Source: JBEKJU01 sp050011095 (GTDB taxonomy: Bacteria > Desulfobacterota > Syntrophorhabdia > Syntrophorhabdales > WCHB1-27). From it: a DNA stretch of 11,295 nt. A program made the position numbers and the translations under genes. The notes under the pieces are model-generated. The model saw only the letters and a program-made list of their open reading frames with translations. It was not told the origin of the DNA and made no database searches. The DNA lies in the NCBI GenBank assembly GCA_050011095.1, contig JBEKJU010000097.1, forward strand, positions 1 through 11,295, written 5' to 3'. Shown here piece by piece: positions 4,875 through 11,295 of this stretch (positions are counted from its first letter, which is position 1; each line of letters begins with the position of its first letter).

Positions 4875-6004
4875 AAACAGGAGGCTTTATGAAAATGCGC
4901 AGTCTTTTGTGCCTTGTCAGTCTGCTCGCACTGACCGTAGCGGCGGGTCTTTCCCATGCCGCCAGTCCCCCCAGTCCTCCCAGTCCCGATGGGCCCTCGC
5001 TCCCCTATACGTTGAAGGCGACGCTCCGCGTAAACGGCGTTCTGTTGACCGCCGCCGACCAGAACTATACGATCACGGTGACGAATGCGAGCGGGACCCA
5101 GTTTACGCCGGGCGACACGCTGGGCTCGACCTATGGCGGCGTGACCGCGGGACGGTTCCAGTACAATATCCCCACGTACGATGCGAGCCAGACGGGCGGC
5201 GCGACGGAGGGCCAGATTGCGTGCATCGCGGTATCTTACAACGGAACGCCGCTCGCTATGACGTATCCAGCGCAGGGCTCATGCCCGGCCGGAAGCGGCC
5301 AGATCATGGTGCAGTATCCGGGCCAAAGCGTCGGCTTCGGCGGGATCGCGGGGGAGCCTAACGACAGCGCCCACACCTTTGCCAATCCCCTCACGGTCAC
5401 GTCCTCAAACGCCACGGCCCCTACAGTCGACGTCCTGTGCGGCGACAACGAGAGGAACAGAACTACGCCCGAATCCGTCGGCAGCACGCAGCTCGGCCAG
5501 ACCGTGAACGACACGACGTGCCAGGTAGGGAATACGGGCGTAAAGACCCTGAGCGTCACCGCTTTGGCAGTGAGCGGCTGCGGCTTCTCCCTCGTTTCTC
5601 CCCCTGCGACCCCTAAGTCATTCGTGACCGGCGTGTATACACCTATCACGATCGCCTTCGCGCCGTGCGGCGTGGGCGTCCAGACCGGCACTCTTACGGT
5701 AAGCTCTAACGCGTCGCCAGGTTCTTATGTCATACCCCTTACCGGGAATGGGTCAGGGAGCATCAACCTGGTTCAAGGCTGGAACCTGATCAGCCTCCCG
5801 GCCTTGCCGAGCAGCACGGACCCGGACACGCTCCTGAGCGGCATCTCGTCGAGCGTGTTGATGGTGTATGGCTATAACCCGGCGAACGGCGGGCAATGGA
5901 GTTCTTACGCTCCGGGCGGTTCGAACAACACGCTCACCACGATGACGATCGGGAACGGCTACTGGATCGAAATGAGCGCCCCGGCAGTGCTGACTATCAA
6001 TTAA
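4871..6004 (+). CDS. Exported three-domain protein, paralogue 1 (N-domain, choice-of-anchor-D-like, WNL)
   Basis: The 377-aa product starts at ATG 4871 with GGAGG (4861-4865). An internal Met at 4889 also has a GGAGG, but alignment with the next paralogue's N-terminus (MKGRRFMKIC against MKTGGFMKMR) supports 4871. A signal peptide ends near SHA (residue 30). Residues about 44-172 form an N-terminal beta-rich domain shared with the next two genes (YTLKA..VNG.., STYGGVTAGRFQYNIP, YPAQGSCPAGSGQI). Residues about 184-292 resemble choice-of-anchor D / ASPM-SPD2-Hydin-like domains (GSTQLGQTVNDTTCQVGNTG, SGCGFSLVSPP, IAFAPCGVGVQTGTLTVSSN). Residues about 296-377 are one WNL unit (QGWNLISLPALP ... 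GNGYWIEM). No catalytic residues are evident. It is most likely a secreted or surface-associated binding or structural protein. Confidence 0.8.
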   Translation: MKTGGFMKMRSLLCLVSLLALTVAAGLSHAASPPSPPSPDGPSLPYTLKATLRVNGVLLTAADQNYTITVTNASGTQFTPGDTLGSTYGGVTAGRFQYNIPTYDASQTGGATEGQIACIAVSYNGTPLAMTYPAQGSCPAGSGQIMVQYPGQSVGFGGIAGEPNDSAHTFANPLTVTSSNATAPTVDVLCGDNERNRTTPESVGSTQLGQTVNDTTCQVGNTGVKTLSVTALAVSGCGFSLVSPPATPKSFVTGVYTPITIAFAPCGVGVQTGTLTVSSNASPGSYVIPLTGNGSGSINLVQGWNLISLPALPSSTDPDTLLSGISSSVLMVYGYNPANGGQWSSYAPGGSNNTLTTMTIGNGYWIEMSAPAVLTIN

Positions 6005-6029
6005 CTTGGATAATACAGAAGGAGATCTT

Positions 6030-7439
6030 ATGAAAGGAAGACGTTTTATGAAAATATGCAGTCTTTTGTGCCTTGCCGGGCTGCTCGCCCTCGCCGCGAC
6101 AGGTCCCTGCCTTGCCCAAACGGAGCCCCCCTTCCCCGGACAGCCTTACGTGCTGAACGCAAAACTGACCGTAAACGGCGCCGCGGTGACCGCCTCCAAT
6201 GCGTCGTCCTATACGATCGCGGTGACGGATACGAGCGGAAACCCGCTTGTCGACACCGGTTCCACATATTTTAGTGGTGGAAGTTGGACATCAACAGGGT
6301 GGTCCGGCGCTGGGGCTAACTGGACAAATACTGCATCCAATACTACTGCTTTATCTTACTCAACCGCGGCAGTGAGTGGCACAACTTATCTAATACAAAC
6401 GGCCACTAGTGGAACTATTGGCAGCGGTTATACTGTCGCTTTTGGTGGGCAGACAGAGAACATCACTGCAACCGGAACAGTCAATTGGGAACCACAAGCT
6501 ACCTCAGCGGGTAATTTAGTAATAACTCCTCTTGGTAGCGGAGCAAACTTTACCGTTGCAATTTCTGTAACGGCCAGTCCGACCTACGGCGGCGTGACCG
6601 CGGGACGCTTCGAGTACCAAATCCCCATGTCCGCCGCTACCACGCCGCCGGCTGCGTGCATCGCGGTCTCGTACAAAGGAACGCAGCTCTACCTGAGTTA
6701 TCCCGCCCAGGGCGCATGCCCGGACGGCCAAGGCGAGATCACGGGGTTGACTCAAGGCGACAGCACCGGCTTCGGCGGGATCGACGGGGAGCCGAATGAC
6801 AGCTCTCACACCTTTACGAAGGCTCTCACGGCCGTAACCCCCTCCGGGCCCACGGTTGACGTCCAGTGCAGCGGACATGAGAGAAACAGCACGACGGCCG
6901 AATCCTTCGGCAGCGTGCCGCTCGGCCAAAGCGTGAACGACACGACGTGCGTGATCAGGAACTCGGCCATGAGCACCTCAAATCTGAGCGTCACCGCTTT
7001 GGCCATGAGCGGCTGCGGCTTCTCCCTCGTTTCTCCAACCACTTTCCCGATATCGCTTGACTACAACGAGACGCAGGCCATGACCCTCGCCTTCGCGCCC
7101 TGCGGCGTAGGCGGCCTGCAGACGGGCACGCTTACGATAACCTCCAACGACCCGGCCCACGCCTCTTATGCCATTGCCCTTGCAGGGACCGGGGTAGCGA
7201 GCGTGAGTCTAGCTTCCGGCTGGAACCTGATCGGTCTGCCCAAGAATCCGACCAACACGGCCCTGACTACGGTCCTGAGCGCCATCCTGTCGAACGTGTC
7301 GGTGGTATGGGCCTACATCAACGGGGAATGGCTTTATTACGATCCGAACGATGTCGCCGGAAGCGCCCTGAAGACGCTCACGACCTGGAACGGTTATTGG
7401 ATCTACATGAAGAACGCGGCAACCCTGACCATACATTAG
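6030..7439 (+). CDS. Exported three-domain protein, paralogue 2, with an inserted extra domain
   Basis: Start ATG 6030 is chosen because AAGGAG (6019-6024) lies just upstream; an in-frame TTG at 6006 has no such site. The product is 469 aa with a signal peptide ending near CLA (residue 29). The domain order is that of the 4871 protein: N-terminal domain, choice-of-anchor-D-like domain (FGSVPLGQSVNDTTC ... LAFAPCGVGGLQTGTLT) and a final WNL unit (SGWNLIGLPKNP ... NGYWIYM). The main difference is 106 extra residues (about 81-186) within the N-terminal domain, placed exactly before the shared TYGGVTAGRF. The flanking protein aligns without a break, so the insertion is in frame and the gene seems intact. 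It lies 25 nt after the previous stop and 16 nt before the next gene. Confidence 0.85.
   Translation: MKGRRFMKICSLLCLAGLLALAATGPCLAQTEPPFPGQPYVLNAKLTVNGAAVTASNASSYTIAVTDTSGNPLVDTGSTYFSGGSWTSTGWSGAGANWTNTASNTTALSYSTAAVSGTTYLIQTATSGTIGSGYTVAFGGQTENITATGTVNWEPQATSAGNLVITPLGSGANFTVAISVTASPTYGGVTAGRFEYQIPMSAATTPPAACIAVSYKGTQLYLSYPAQGACPDGQGEITGLTQGDSTGFGGIDGEPNDSSHTFTKALTAVTPSGPTVDVQCSGHERNSTTAESFGSVPLGQSVNDTTCVIRNSAMSTSNLSVTALAMSGCGFSLVSPTTFPISLDYNETQAMTLAFAPCGVGGLQTGTLTITSNDPAHASYAIALAGTGVASVSLASGWNLIGLPKNPTNTALTTVLSAILSNVSVVWAYINGEWLYYDPNDVAGSALKTLTTWNGYWIYMKNAATLTIH
6264..6581 (+). other. In-frame inserted domain of foreign composition within the 6030 gene
   Basis: This 318-bp block is absent from the paralogous position in the 4871 and 7456 genes. 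By hand count its GC is about 48%, against about 66% for the 136 bp right after it, and it uses codons such as TTA, ACT, AAT and ATA that are rare nearby. The encoded pattern (SGGSWTSTGWSGAGANWTN..., NTTALSYS, VSGTTYLIQ, GSGYTVAFGG, SAGNLVITPLGSGANFTVAI) resembles a beta-sandwich domain I associate with phage structural and carbohydrate-binding proteins. Both edges carry a similar Thr-Tyr context (S-T-Y before, P-T-Y after). A transferred binding domain is the likely reading; the family resemblance is from memory. Confidence 0.7.
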
Positions 7440-7455
7440 GACAAAAGGAGTTTTC

Positions 7456-8013
7456 ATGAACGGGCGCAGTTTTTTATTGCTTGGGAGTCTGCTCGCGCTG
7501 CCGCTGGTCTCGGGCCCCTGTCTTGCCGCCGGTCCTTTGTTCGTACCGTTGCCCTATGTCCTGAAGGCGAAGGCGGTAGTGGACGGCGCGCAGTTGACCG
7601 GGGTCGATCCGGCGTATTCCATCAAGGTTAAAAGCATTGACGGGACCGAGTTTCAGCCGGTCGACGCGCAAGGCAGCGCCTTCGGTAAGGTGACTCCGTC
7701 CCGGTTCCAGTACAATATCCCCACTTATGGCGCCCACGACCAGCCGGGCGGGGCGAAGGCCGGTCAAAAGGCGTGCGTCGAGGTCTATCACGGCGCGACC
7801 AGGCTCAACGTGACGTATCCCGACCGTGGGTCATGCCCGGCCGGGAGCGGCGAGATCATGGTATTGAGCCCCGGAGACGCCGTCGGCTTCGGGATCAACG
7901 GCCGGCCGAACGACGGCTCGCACTCGTTTCCCGCCGTTGCGGCAACCACCCCGGGGGTCCCGGGCCGCGCAACGGCCGATCCTCGGGCCGCGTCTCCGGT
8001 CCCAGAGAAATGA
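7456..8013 (+). CDS. Exported single-domain protein, paralogue 3 (C-terminally shortened)
   Basis: AAAAGGAG (7443-7450) lies 5 nt before ATG 7456. The 185-aa product has a signal peptide ending near CLA (residue 24). It contains only the N-terminal domain of the two preceding proteins (LPYVLKAKAVVDGAQLTG, VTPSRFQYNIPTYG, YPDRGSCPAGSGEIMV, FGINGRPNDGSHSF). It then ends with an unrelated Pro/Ala-rich tail (from about residue 161) and lacks both the choice-of-anchor-D-like domain and the WNL unit. It may be a genuine single-domain secreted partner or a paralogue cut short by deletion of its 3' part. The intact reading frame, signal peptide and ribosome site favour a functional gene. It is the last gene before the stem-loop at 8025. 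Confidence 0.75.
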   Translation: MNGRSFLLLGSLLALPLVSGPCLAAGPLFVPLPYVLKAKAVVDGAQLTGVDPAYSIKVKSIDGTEFQPVDAQGSAFGKVTPSRFQYNIPTYGAHDQPGGAKAGQKACVEVYHGATRLNVTYPDRGSCPAGSGEIMVLSPGDAVGFGINGRPNDGSHSFPAVAATTPGVPGRATADPRAASPVPEK

Positions 8014-8024
8014 GCCTCAAATAC

Positions 8025-8060
8025 AGCCGGCGGGCGGCCTTTTCTGCCCGCCTGCCGGCT
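8025..8060 (+). terminator. Strong stem-loop ending the 1141-8013 gene group
   Basis: AGCCGGCGGGCGG (8025-8037) pairs with CCGCCTGCCGGCT (8048-8060): 13 pairs including one G·U, with a 10-nt loop containing TTTT. It begins 11 nt after the stop of the 7456 gene. There is no T tract after the stem, so termination may be factor-assisted, or the hairpin may protect the 3' end of the message. Confidence 0.55.
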
Positions 8061-8310
8061 GTTCACAGTCGTCTCGCATCACCCTTTGGCAAGCCGGCGC
8101 CTTTCCCGCGGCATGAGACCCATGGAGCAGCGCGAGCTTCAGACCTTTTGCTTCAGCCGGTCCTTCTTGCAGTTTTTGTCAAAAGCAATCACTGCCGTAG
8201 CATAACCAAACCTGAGTCCTTTCACAAACGTGTTGCTATATTGCCTCGGCCATTCTCTTCCCGCCCTGTGAACGGGGAGCTTCGCAAATCTGCATTTGTA
8301 GGAGGTTGAC
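8061..8310 (+). promoter_or_regulatory. Upstream region of the 8311 gene with a weak promoter candidate
   Basis: This 250-nt stretch holds no ORF I believe. A possible promoter is TTGTCA (8176-8181) and TAGCAT (8198-8203) with a 16-bp spacer; the -10 is poor. No c-di-GMP aptamer core (GGGACGCAAAGC-like) is present here, unlike at 241-634, so this gene may be controlled differently. TAGGAGG (8299-8305) is a good ribosome site 5 nt before ATG 8311. Confidence 0.3.
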
Positions 8311-10695
8311 ATGAAAAGTTTTCCCTTCACACTTTCCGTAGCGGCAATCGTACTCTTCCTTTCGTGCACCGTTGTCGGCGCCCAGTCGACCAACAAAATA
8401 CCTCTTGTCCAAGGCTGGAACCTTGTCTCCCTGCCCGCGCAGCCGGCCAATACCGCCATCGCCTCCGTGCTCTCGGGCATCAAGGGCGTCTATGAAGTGG
8501 TCTGGGCCTATCCCAACCAGACATGGAAGGTCTATGATCCCAACGACAAGGCCGGGAGCACCCTTACCAGCATGCAGGCGGGAATGGGCTACTGGATAAA
8601 GATGACCTCCGCGAAAACGCTCGACCTCTCGGGGTCCGCGCCGCCCTTGTCTCTTTCCATCGGTTCCGGATGGAACCTCGTAGGGTACAACGGGACGTCG
8701 TGCGCCGCACCCTCGGCGGCCCTCTCCGGCTTGACGGGACTTCAGGTCGTCTGGGGCTACCCCTCCCAGGGCTGGCAGTTCTACGACCCGGCAAACTCGT
8801 CCGGGAGCGGCCTCACCCAGCTTTGCCCCGGCGCGGGCTACTGGATCGACGTCAGCCAGGCGGGGACGTGGACGCTCCCGGCCTCAGGCAGCGTGAGCGG
8901 GACGGCAGCCTTCGGCACGGCCATCGCGCACGCCCCGGTGACGCTTGTCGACAGCACCGGGAAGACAGCGGGCGGGACCACGGGCGCCGACGGCTCCTTC
9001 AGCATCAGCTCGGCCGGGCTTACGCCGCCGTTCATGCTCAAGGTCGTAGGAAGCAGCACTCTCTACAGCGTGAGCGCCGACTCCAACACGACTACGACCA
9101 TCAACGTAACGCCGATTACGGATATGATCATCCGTTCGTGGTACACCATGCAGGGCGCGAGCGTGGGCACCGCCTTCACGAACCCGGCATCGAATCCCCC
9201 GCCCACGCCGACGCAGGTAGGTGTGATAAGTGGCGTTGTAGCGCAGGGCATAGGTTTTCAGGCCTGGCTTCAGAACGCGGGCGTCAGTACGGTCATCAAC
9301 CCCATATCCACGCCGTTTACGGCCAATGGCGCCGGGGTCGACGCGGTGCTGGGCCAGATCTCGGCCACCGTCAATGCCAACGGCACTATTTCTGTCGGGG
9401 TGAACGGCGGCGGTGCGACCACAAGCTCCACAATAACGCCGGCATCAAACACGGTAGGCGTAAGCACCACGGAGACAGTGGCGGGCATCGGGACCAGCAG
9501 CCCGCTTGTCATCAGCACCGTCGTACCGACTACGACGGCCGGGGCGACAGCGGTTGCCGGCATAACCACAACACTGACCAATTTCATAAATACGATAAAC
9601 CAGAAGGGCGCATCGCTTCAGGCAAGCGACATAGCACCCTACTACGATCCTAATCTGCTGCAAGACGGCATGAGCGCGAGCCAATTTGAAAATCAGAACA
9701 CCGGTAGCGACAGCCCGGCAGCGGGAGGTGTCAGTCTGTCCTTGGCGGGACTTCAAATCAACTCCCTGGACACCACGAACAATGTTGCCAACATCGCATT
9801 CTCTGTCTCTGAAACCATAAACGGCCTGACCAGTACTGGTTCAGGAGCCACGTGGGTCTTCAGGCTGATAAACGGCGCGTGGCTCATATCCGGCAATAAC
9901 CAGATAGCGGGCGCGGCTGTGGAACCGGGTGCGTCAGATGCGGGCGGGAGCTACTCAAAAGGATTCAGCTTCATTGTTGACGACCCGCAGACGAATAATG
10001 TAAAGTCGGTGGCCGTCTCAGGCCCGGGCTTAACCGGGAATGTGACGGTTCCCGTGATCTGCGATACTTCAGGCCTGCTGCTCGCCAACACCCCTTGCAG
10101 TGGCAATGGCGTTGGCGATAATAGGCAATTCGAGCTTGACCTCTCAGGTTCCTGGCCGCCCCTGGGAAGCGTGTACACCTTCACGCTTACGGACAACAGC
10201 AACAATACGCACACGTACACCTCGACGGTCGTGGCAGAGTATGGTTTTAACGCCTCGGGGGTAGCGGTTCCGGCAGACTATCCGTCATTCACGTTGACCT
10301 CGCCCGCCGGTCTCACCCTTGCGCAGATTCTGGGCGGCGTAACCGTGCACGGCTCGGTGTTTGTGCCGGTCTGGGATAGTAACGTACACCCTACGTTCAG
10401 TTACGACCTTGGTGGAACTAACATCAAAGGGACCTGGGATTCAGGGGTTGCCTTGGCGGGCCAGCCCAACAACTTCACCATCGTCATACCGGCAGCCACT
10501 ATTCAAAGTTCTACCGGCACATGTCCGGGTCCAACCTGCACCTACAGCATAACTTTTCCGGGGAAGAGCGGTACTATAATGGGTACTGTAACAGAAGCCC
10601 TCTTTACAGCATACGCCAATTACTCCAGTCCCGCCCAGGACAACACCGACGAAGATGCATGCGGTACCAGTTACTCGACTTCGCCCATACAGTAA
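8311..10695 (+). CDS. Large exported modular protein: two WNL units, regulatory-like and NTF2-like domains
   Basis: The 794-aa product has an excellent ribosome site and a signal peptide (residues 1-24, cleavage after VVGA). Residues ~29-108 are a type-A WNL unit (QGWNLVSLPAQPA ... YDPND ... GMGYWIKM). Residues ~110-190 are a type-B unit (SGWNLVGYNGTSC ... LCPGAGYWIDV) with a likely disulfide pair. Residues ~193-265 resemble a carboxypeptidase-regulatory-like beta domain (GSVSGTAAFG ... TTGADGSFSISSAG). A Thr/Ser/Val-rich stretch (~270-410) follows. Residues ~411-535 fit an NTF2-like fold (LTNFINTINQKGASLQASDI, YYDPNLLQDGMS, ATWVFRLINGAWLISGN). The last ~250 residues are beta-rich and Ig-like, with several cysteines. 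No anchor, LPXTG-like or autotransporter motif is seen at the C-terminus. WNL units are N-terminal here but C-terminal in the other genes. Probably an extracellular protein; activity unknown. Confidence 0.8.
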   Translation: MKSFPFTLSVAAIVLFLSCTVVGAQSTNKIPLVQGWNLVSLPAQPANTAIASVLSGIKGVYEVVWAYPNQTWKVYDPNDKAGSTLTSMQAGMGYWIKMTSAKTLDLSGSAPPLSLSIGSGWNLVGYNGTSCAAPSAALSGLTGLQVVWGYPSQGWQFYDPANSSGSGLTQLCPGAGYWIDVSQAGTWTLPASGSVSGTAAFGTAIAHAPVTLVDSTGKTAGGTTGADGSFSISSAGLTPPFMLKVVGSSTLYSVSADSNTTTTINVTPITDMIIRSWYTMQGASVGTAFTNPASNPPPTPTQVGVISGVVAQGIGFQAWLQNAGVSTVINPISTPFTANGAGVDAVLGQISATVNANGTISVGVNGGGATTSSTITPASNTVGVSTTETVAGIGTSSPLVISTVVPTTTAGATAVAGITTTLTNFINTINQKGASLQASDIAPYYDPNLLQDGMSASQFENQNTGSDSPAAGGVSLSLAGLQINSLDTTNNVANIAFSVSETINGLTSTGSGATWVFRLINGAWLISGNNQIAGAAVEPGASDAGGSYSKGFSFIVDDPQTNNVKSVAVSGPGLTGNVTVPVICDTSGLLLANTPCSGNGVGDNRQFELDLSGSWPPLGSVYTFTLTDNSNNTHTYTSTVVAEYGFNASGVAVPADYPSFTLTSPAGLTLAQILGGVTVHGSVFVPVWDSNVHPTFSYDLGGTNIKGTWDSGVALAGQPNNFTIVIPAATIQSSTGTCPGPTCTYSITFPGKSGTIMGTVTEALFTAYANYSSPAQDNTDEDACGTSYSTSPIQ

Positions 10696-10724
10696 ACCCA
10701 TTGAGTATGAGTATGTAACATCGC

Positions 10725-10756
10725 GGGCGGGGCCATACAACGGCCTCGCCCTTTTT
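10725..10756 (+). terminator. Intrinsic terminator of the 8311 gene
   Basis: GGGCGGGGCC (10725-10734) pairs with GGCCTCGCCC (10742-10751): 10 pairs with one G·U and a 7-nt loop, followed immediately by TTTTT (10752-10756). It lies 30 nt after the stop codon and closes this transcription unit. Confidence 0.9.
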
Positions 10757-10825
10757 ATCGGGGCATTATCGCTCCGCCGGAGCAAGCTGCGCAAACATCC
10801 TTTAAACCCCTTAAGAGCAACACTG

Positions 10826-11185
10826 GGCAATGGAACCCATAAGCACGCCACCGTCCGGAAATGGTTGAGCAGGTATCCTTGTTTCGTGCCTCACTTCATT
10901 TCCACCGGTTCGAGCTGGTTGAATCTGATAGAGCGCCGGTTTGCGGAACTGACGGAAAAACGCATACGACGCGGGGTCAATGTCCGCGTCGCCGATCTCA
11001 ACGCTGCCATAGAAGAATATCTGGAGGCCTGGAACGCGAATCCCAAACCCTTGGTCTGGACGGCAACGGTAGAATCAATCACAGGGAAAATCGCCCGATG
11101 TAAACAAACCCTGGAAAAGATACAGCCGGGCTGCACGGCATCGCGTTCTCGCAAACCGAAAAAAGATAACTCAAGTCGTTTGTGA
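10826..11185 (+). pseudogene. 5'-truncated IS630-family transposase
   Basis: The frame runs from GTHKHATVRKWLSRYP through GSSWLNLIERRFAELTEKRI and VADLNAAIEEYLEAWNANPK to VWTATVESITGKIARCK. This is the C-terminal part of an IS630-family DDE transposase. The third catalytic acid is retained (E in LNLIE). The helix-turn-helix region, the first Asp and the second Asp are missing: the usual LDNYGTHKH is replaced by LGNGTHKH, so the junction lies within a few codons of this motif. The open frame extends upstream to 10655, but that part overlaps the end and terminator of the 8311 gene and is not transposase. With about a third of the protein left, it cannot be active. The upstream breakpoint (roughly 10757-10830) abuts the terminator of the 8311 gene. 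Confidence 0.85.
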
Positions 11186-11198
11186 GACGGTACCCTAG

Positions 11199-11280
11199 TG
11201 TCACGTCATCCTTGTAATGTCGTATAATCCGAAATAAAATGTCCCTGTGACATTCAATTCCGCCGCAGGGAGGATGGGGG
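11199..11280 (+). mobile_element. Possible left end of a second insertion sequence (IS21-like?)
   Basis: The stretch has short repeats typical of transposase-binding ends: AATGTC twice (11216-11221 and 11238-11243), its inverse GACATT (11249-11254), and inverted TGTCAC/GTGACA (11199-11204/11247-11252). A perfect TATAAT (11223-11228) could be a -10, without a good -35. It is followed by a ribosome site and a possible start at 11281. Repeated end motifs followed directly by a gene beginning M-K-K-Y suggest an IS21-type element, but only the edge is visible. Confidence 0.3.
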
Positions 11281-11295
11281 GTGAAAAAGTACAAA
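11281..11295 (+). CDS. Start of a gene running off the window (GTG start, M-K-K-Y-K)
   Basis: GTG 11281 is preceded by GGGAGG (11268-11273) with a 7-nt spacer and reads M-K-K-Y-K to the window edge. IstA transposases of IS21 elements often begin with a similar M-K-x-Y-x motif, which fits the repeats just upstream. Five codons are too few for identification, and a chance start is possible. Confidence 0.3.

Noticed and set aside
6264..6581. Intein, group II intron or diversity-generating target as explanation for the insertion
   Set aside because: No intein splice motifs, no reverse transcriptase or template repeat in the window, and the block reads as a continuous beta-rich domain.
8198..8225. 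CCAAACCTGAG upstream of the 8311 gene as a c-di-GMP aptamer entry
   Set aside because: None of the other conserved elements (GNRA-capped stem, GACGCAAAGC-like joiner, 3' core) follows.
8670..9653. 327-codon alternative frame inside the 8311 gene
   Set aside because: Arg/His/Gly-rich translation typical of a shadow frame, while the main frame shows clear WNL and regulatory-like domains.
1..11295. CRISPR arrays, tRNA or rRNA genes
   Set aside because: No regularly spaced identical repeats and no tRNA- or rRNA-like segments were seen on either strand.

Overview
The window is GC-rich (about 65% in the coding part) and bacterial. It combines class-I cyclic-di-GMP riboswitches, a run of secreted proteins with repeated 'GWNLVSLP' modules, choice-of-anchor-type beta domains, a secretin-N-like protein and insertion-sequence debris. 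From general knowledge of where these occur together, I infer a Desulfobacterota-type (Geobacter/Syntrophorhabdus-like) organism. No phylogenetic marker gene is present, so this is a guess at lineage.

Layout. Positions 1-205 hold nothing I can name. From 206 to about 634 there are two consecutive promoter plus c-di-GMP-I riboswitch cassettes, copies offset by exactly 288 bp, with promoter-to-aptamer distance preserved to the base and compensatory changes in the aptamer stem. A hairpin-rich untranslated stretch follows to about 964, then a small ORF (965-1156) overlapping the start of a secreted STN/secretin-N-like protein with a Gly/Ser/Pro tail (1141-2037).

Six further larger same-strand genes follow, closely spaced up to 8013. 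They are a chimeric mini-protein carrying half a 'WNL' unit (2145-2474), a membrane-anchored protein of unknown function (2498-3013), a TPR-like helical protein ending in two WNL units (3031-4725), and three tandem paralogues. The paralogues are 4871-6004, 6030-7439 and 7456-8013; the first is preceded by a 34-codon ORF (4770-4874) joined by an ATGA overlap. The second paralogue carries a 106-residue, low-GC in-frame domain insertion, and the third is cut down to its N-terminal domain. A stem-loop at 8025-8060 closes this group.

A separate gene (8311-10695) encodes a 794-aa exported protein: two WNL units, a carboxypeptidase-regulatory-like domain, an NTF2-like domain and a beta-rich C-terminus. 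It ends at a clear intrinsic terminator (10725-10756). The right edge is mobile-element debris: a 5'-truncated IS630-family transposase (to 11185), then what may be the left end and first codons of another element (IS21-like is my best guess).

Interpretation. All large proteins carry export signals and none has a recognisable enzyme active site. The simplest reading is a locus for modular extracellular or cell-surface proteins, expanded by tandem duplication and domain shuffling, whose first transcription unit is probably controlled by c-di-GMP through two stacked aptamers. The link between riboswitches and genes is inferred from order and strand; more than 300 nt of leader separates them.
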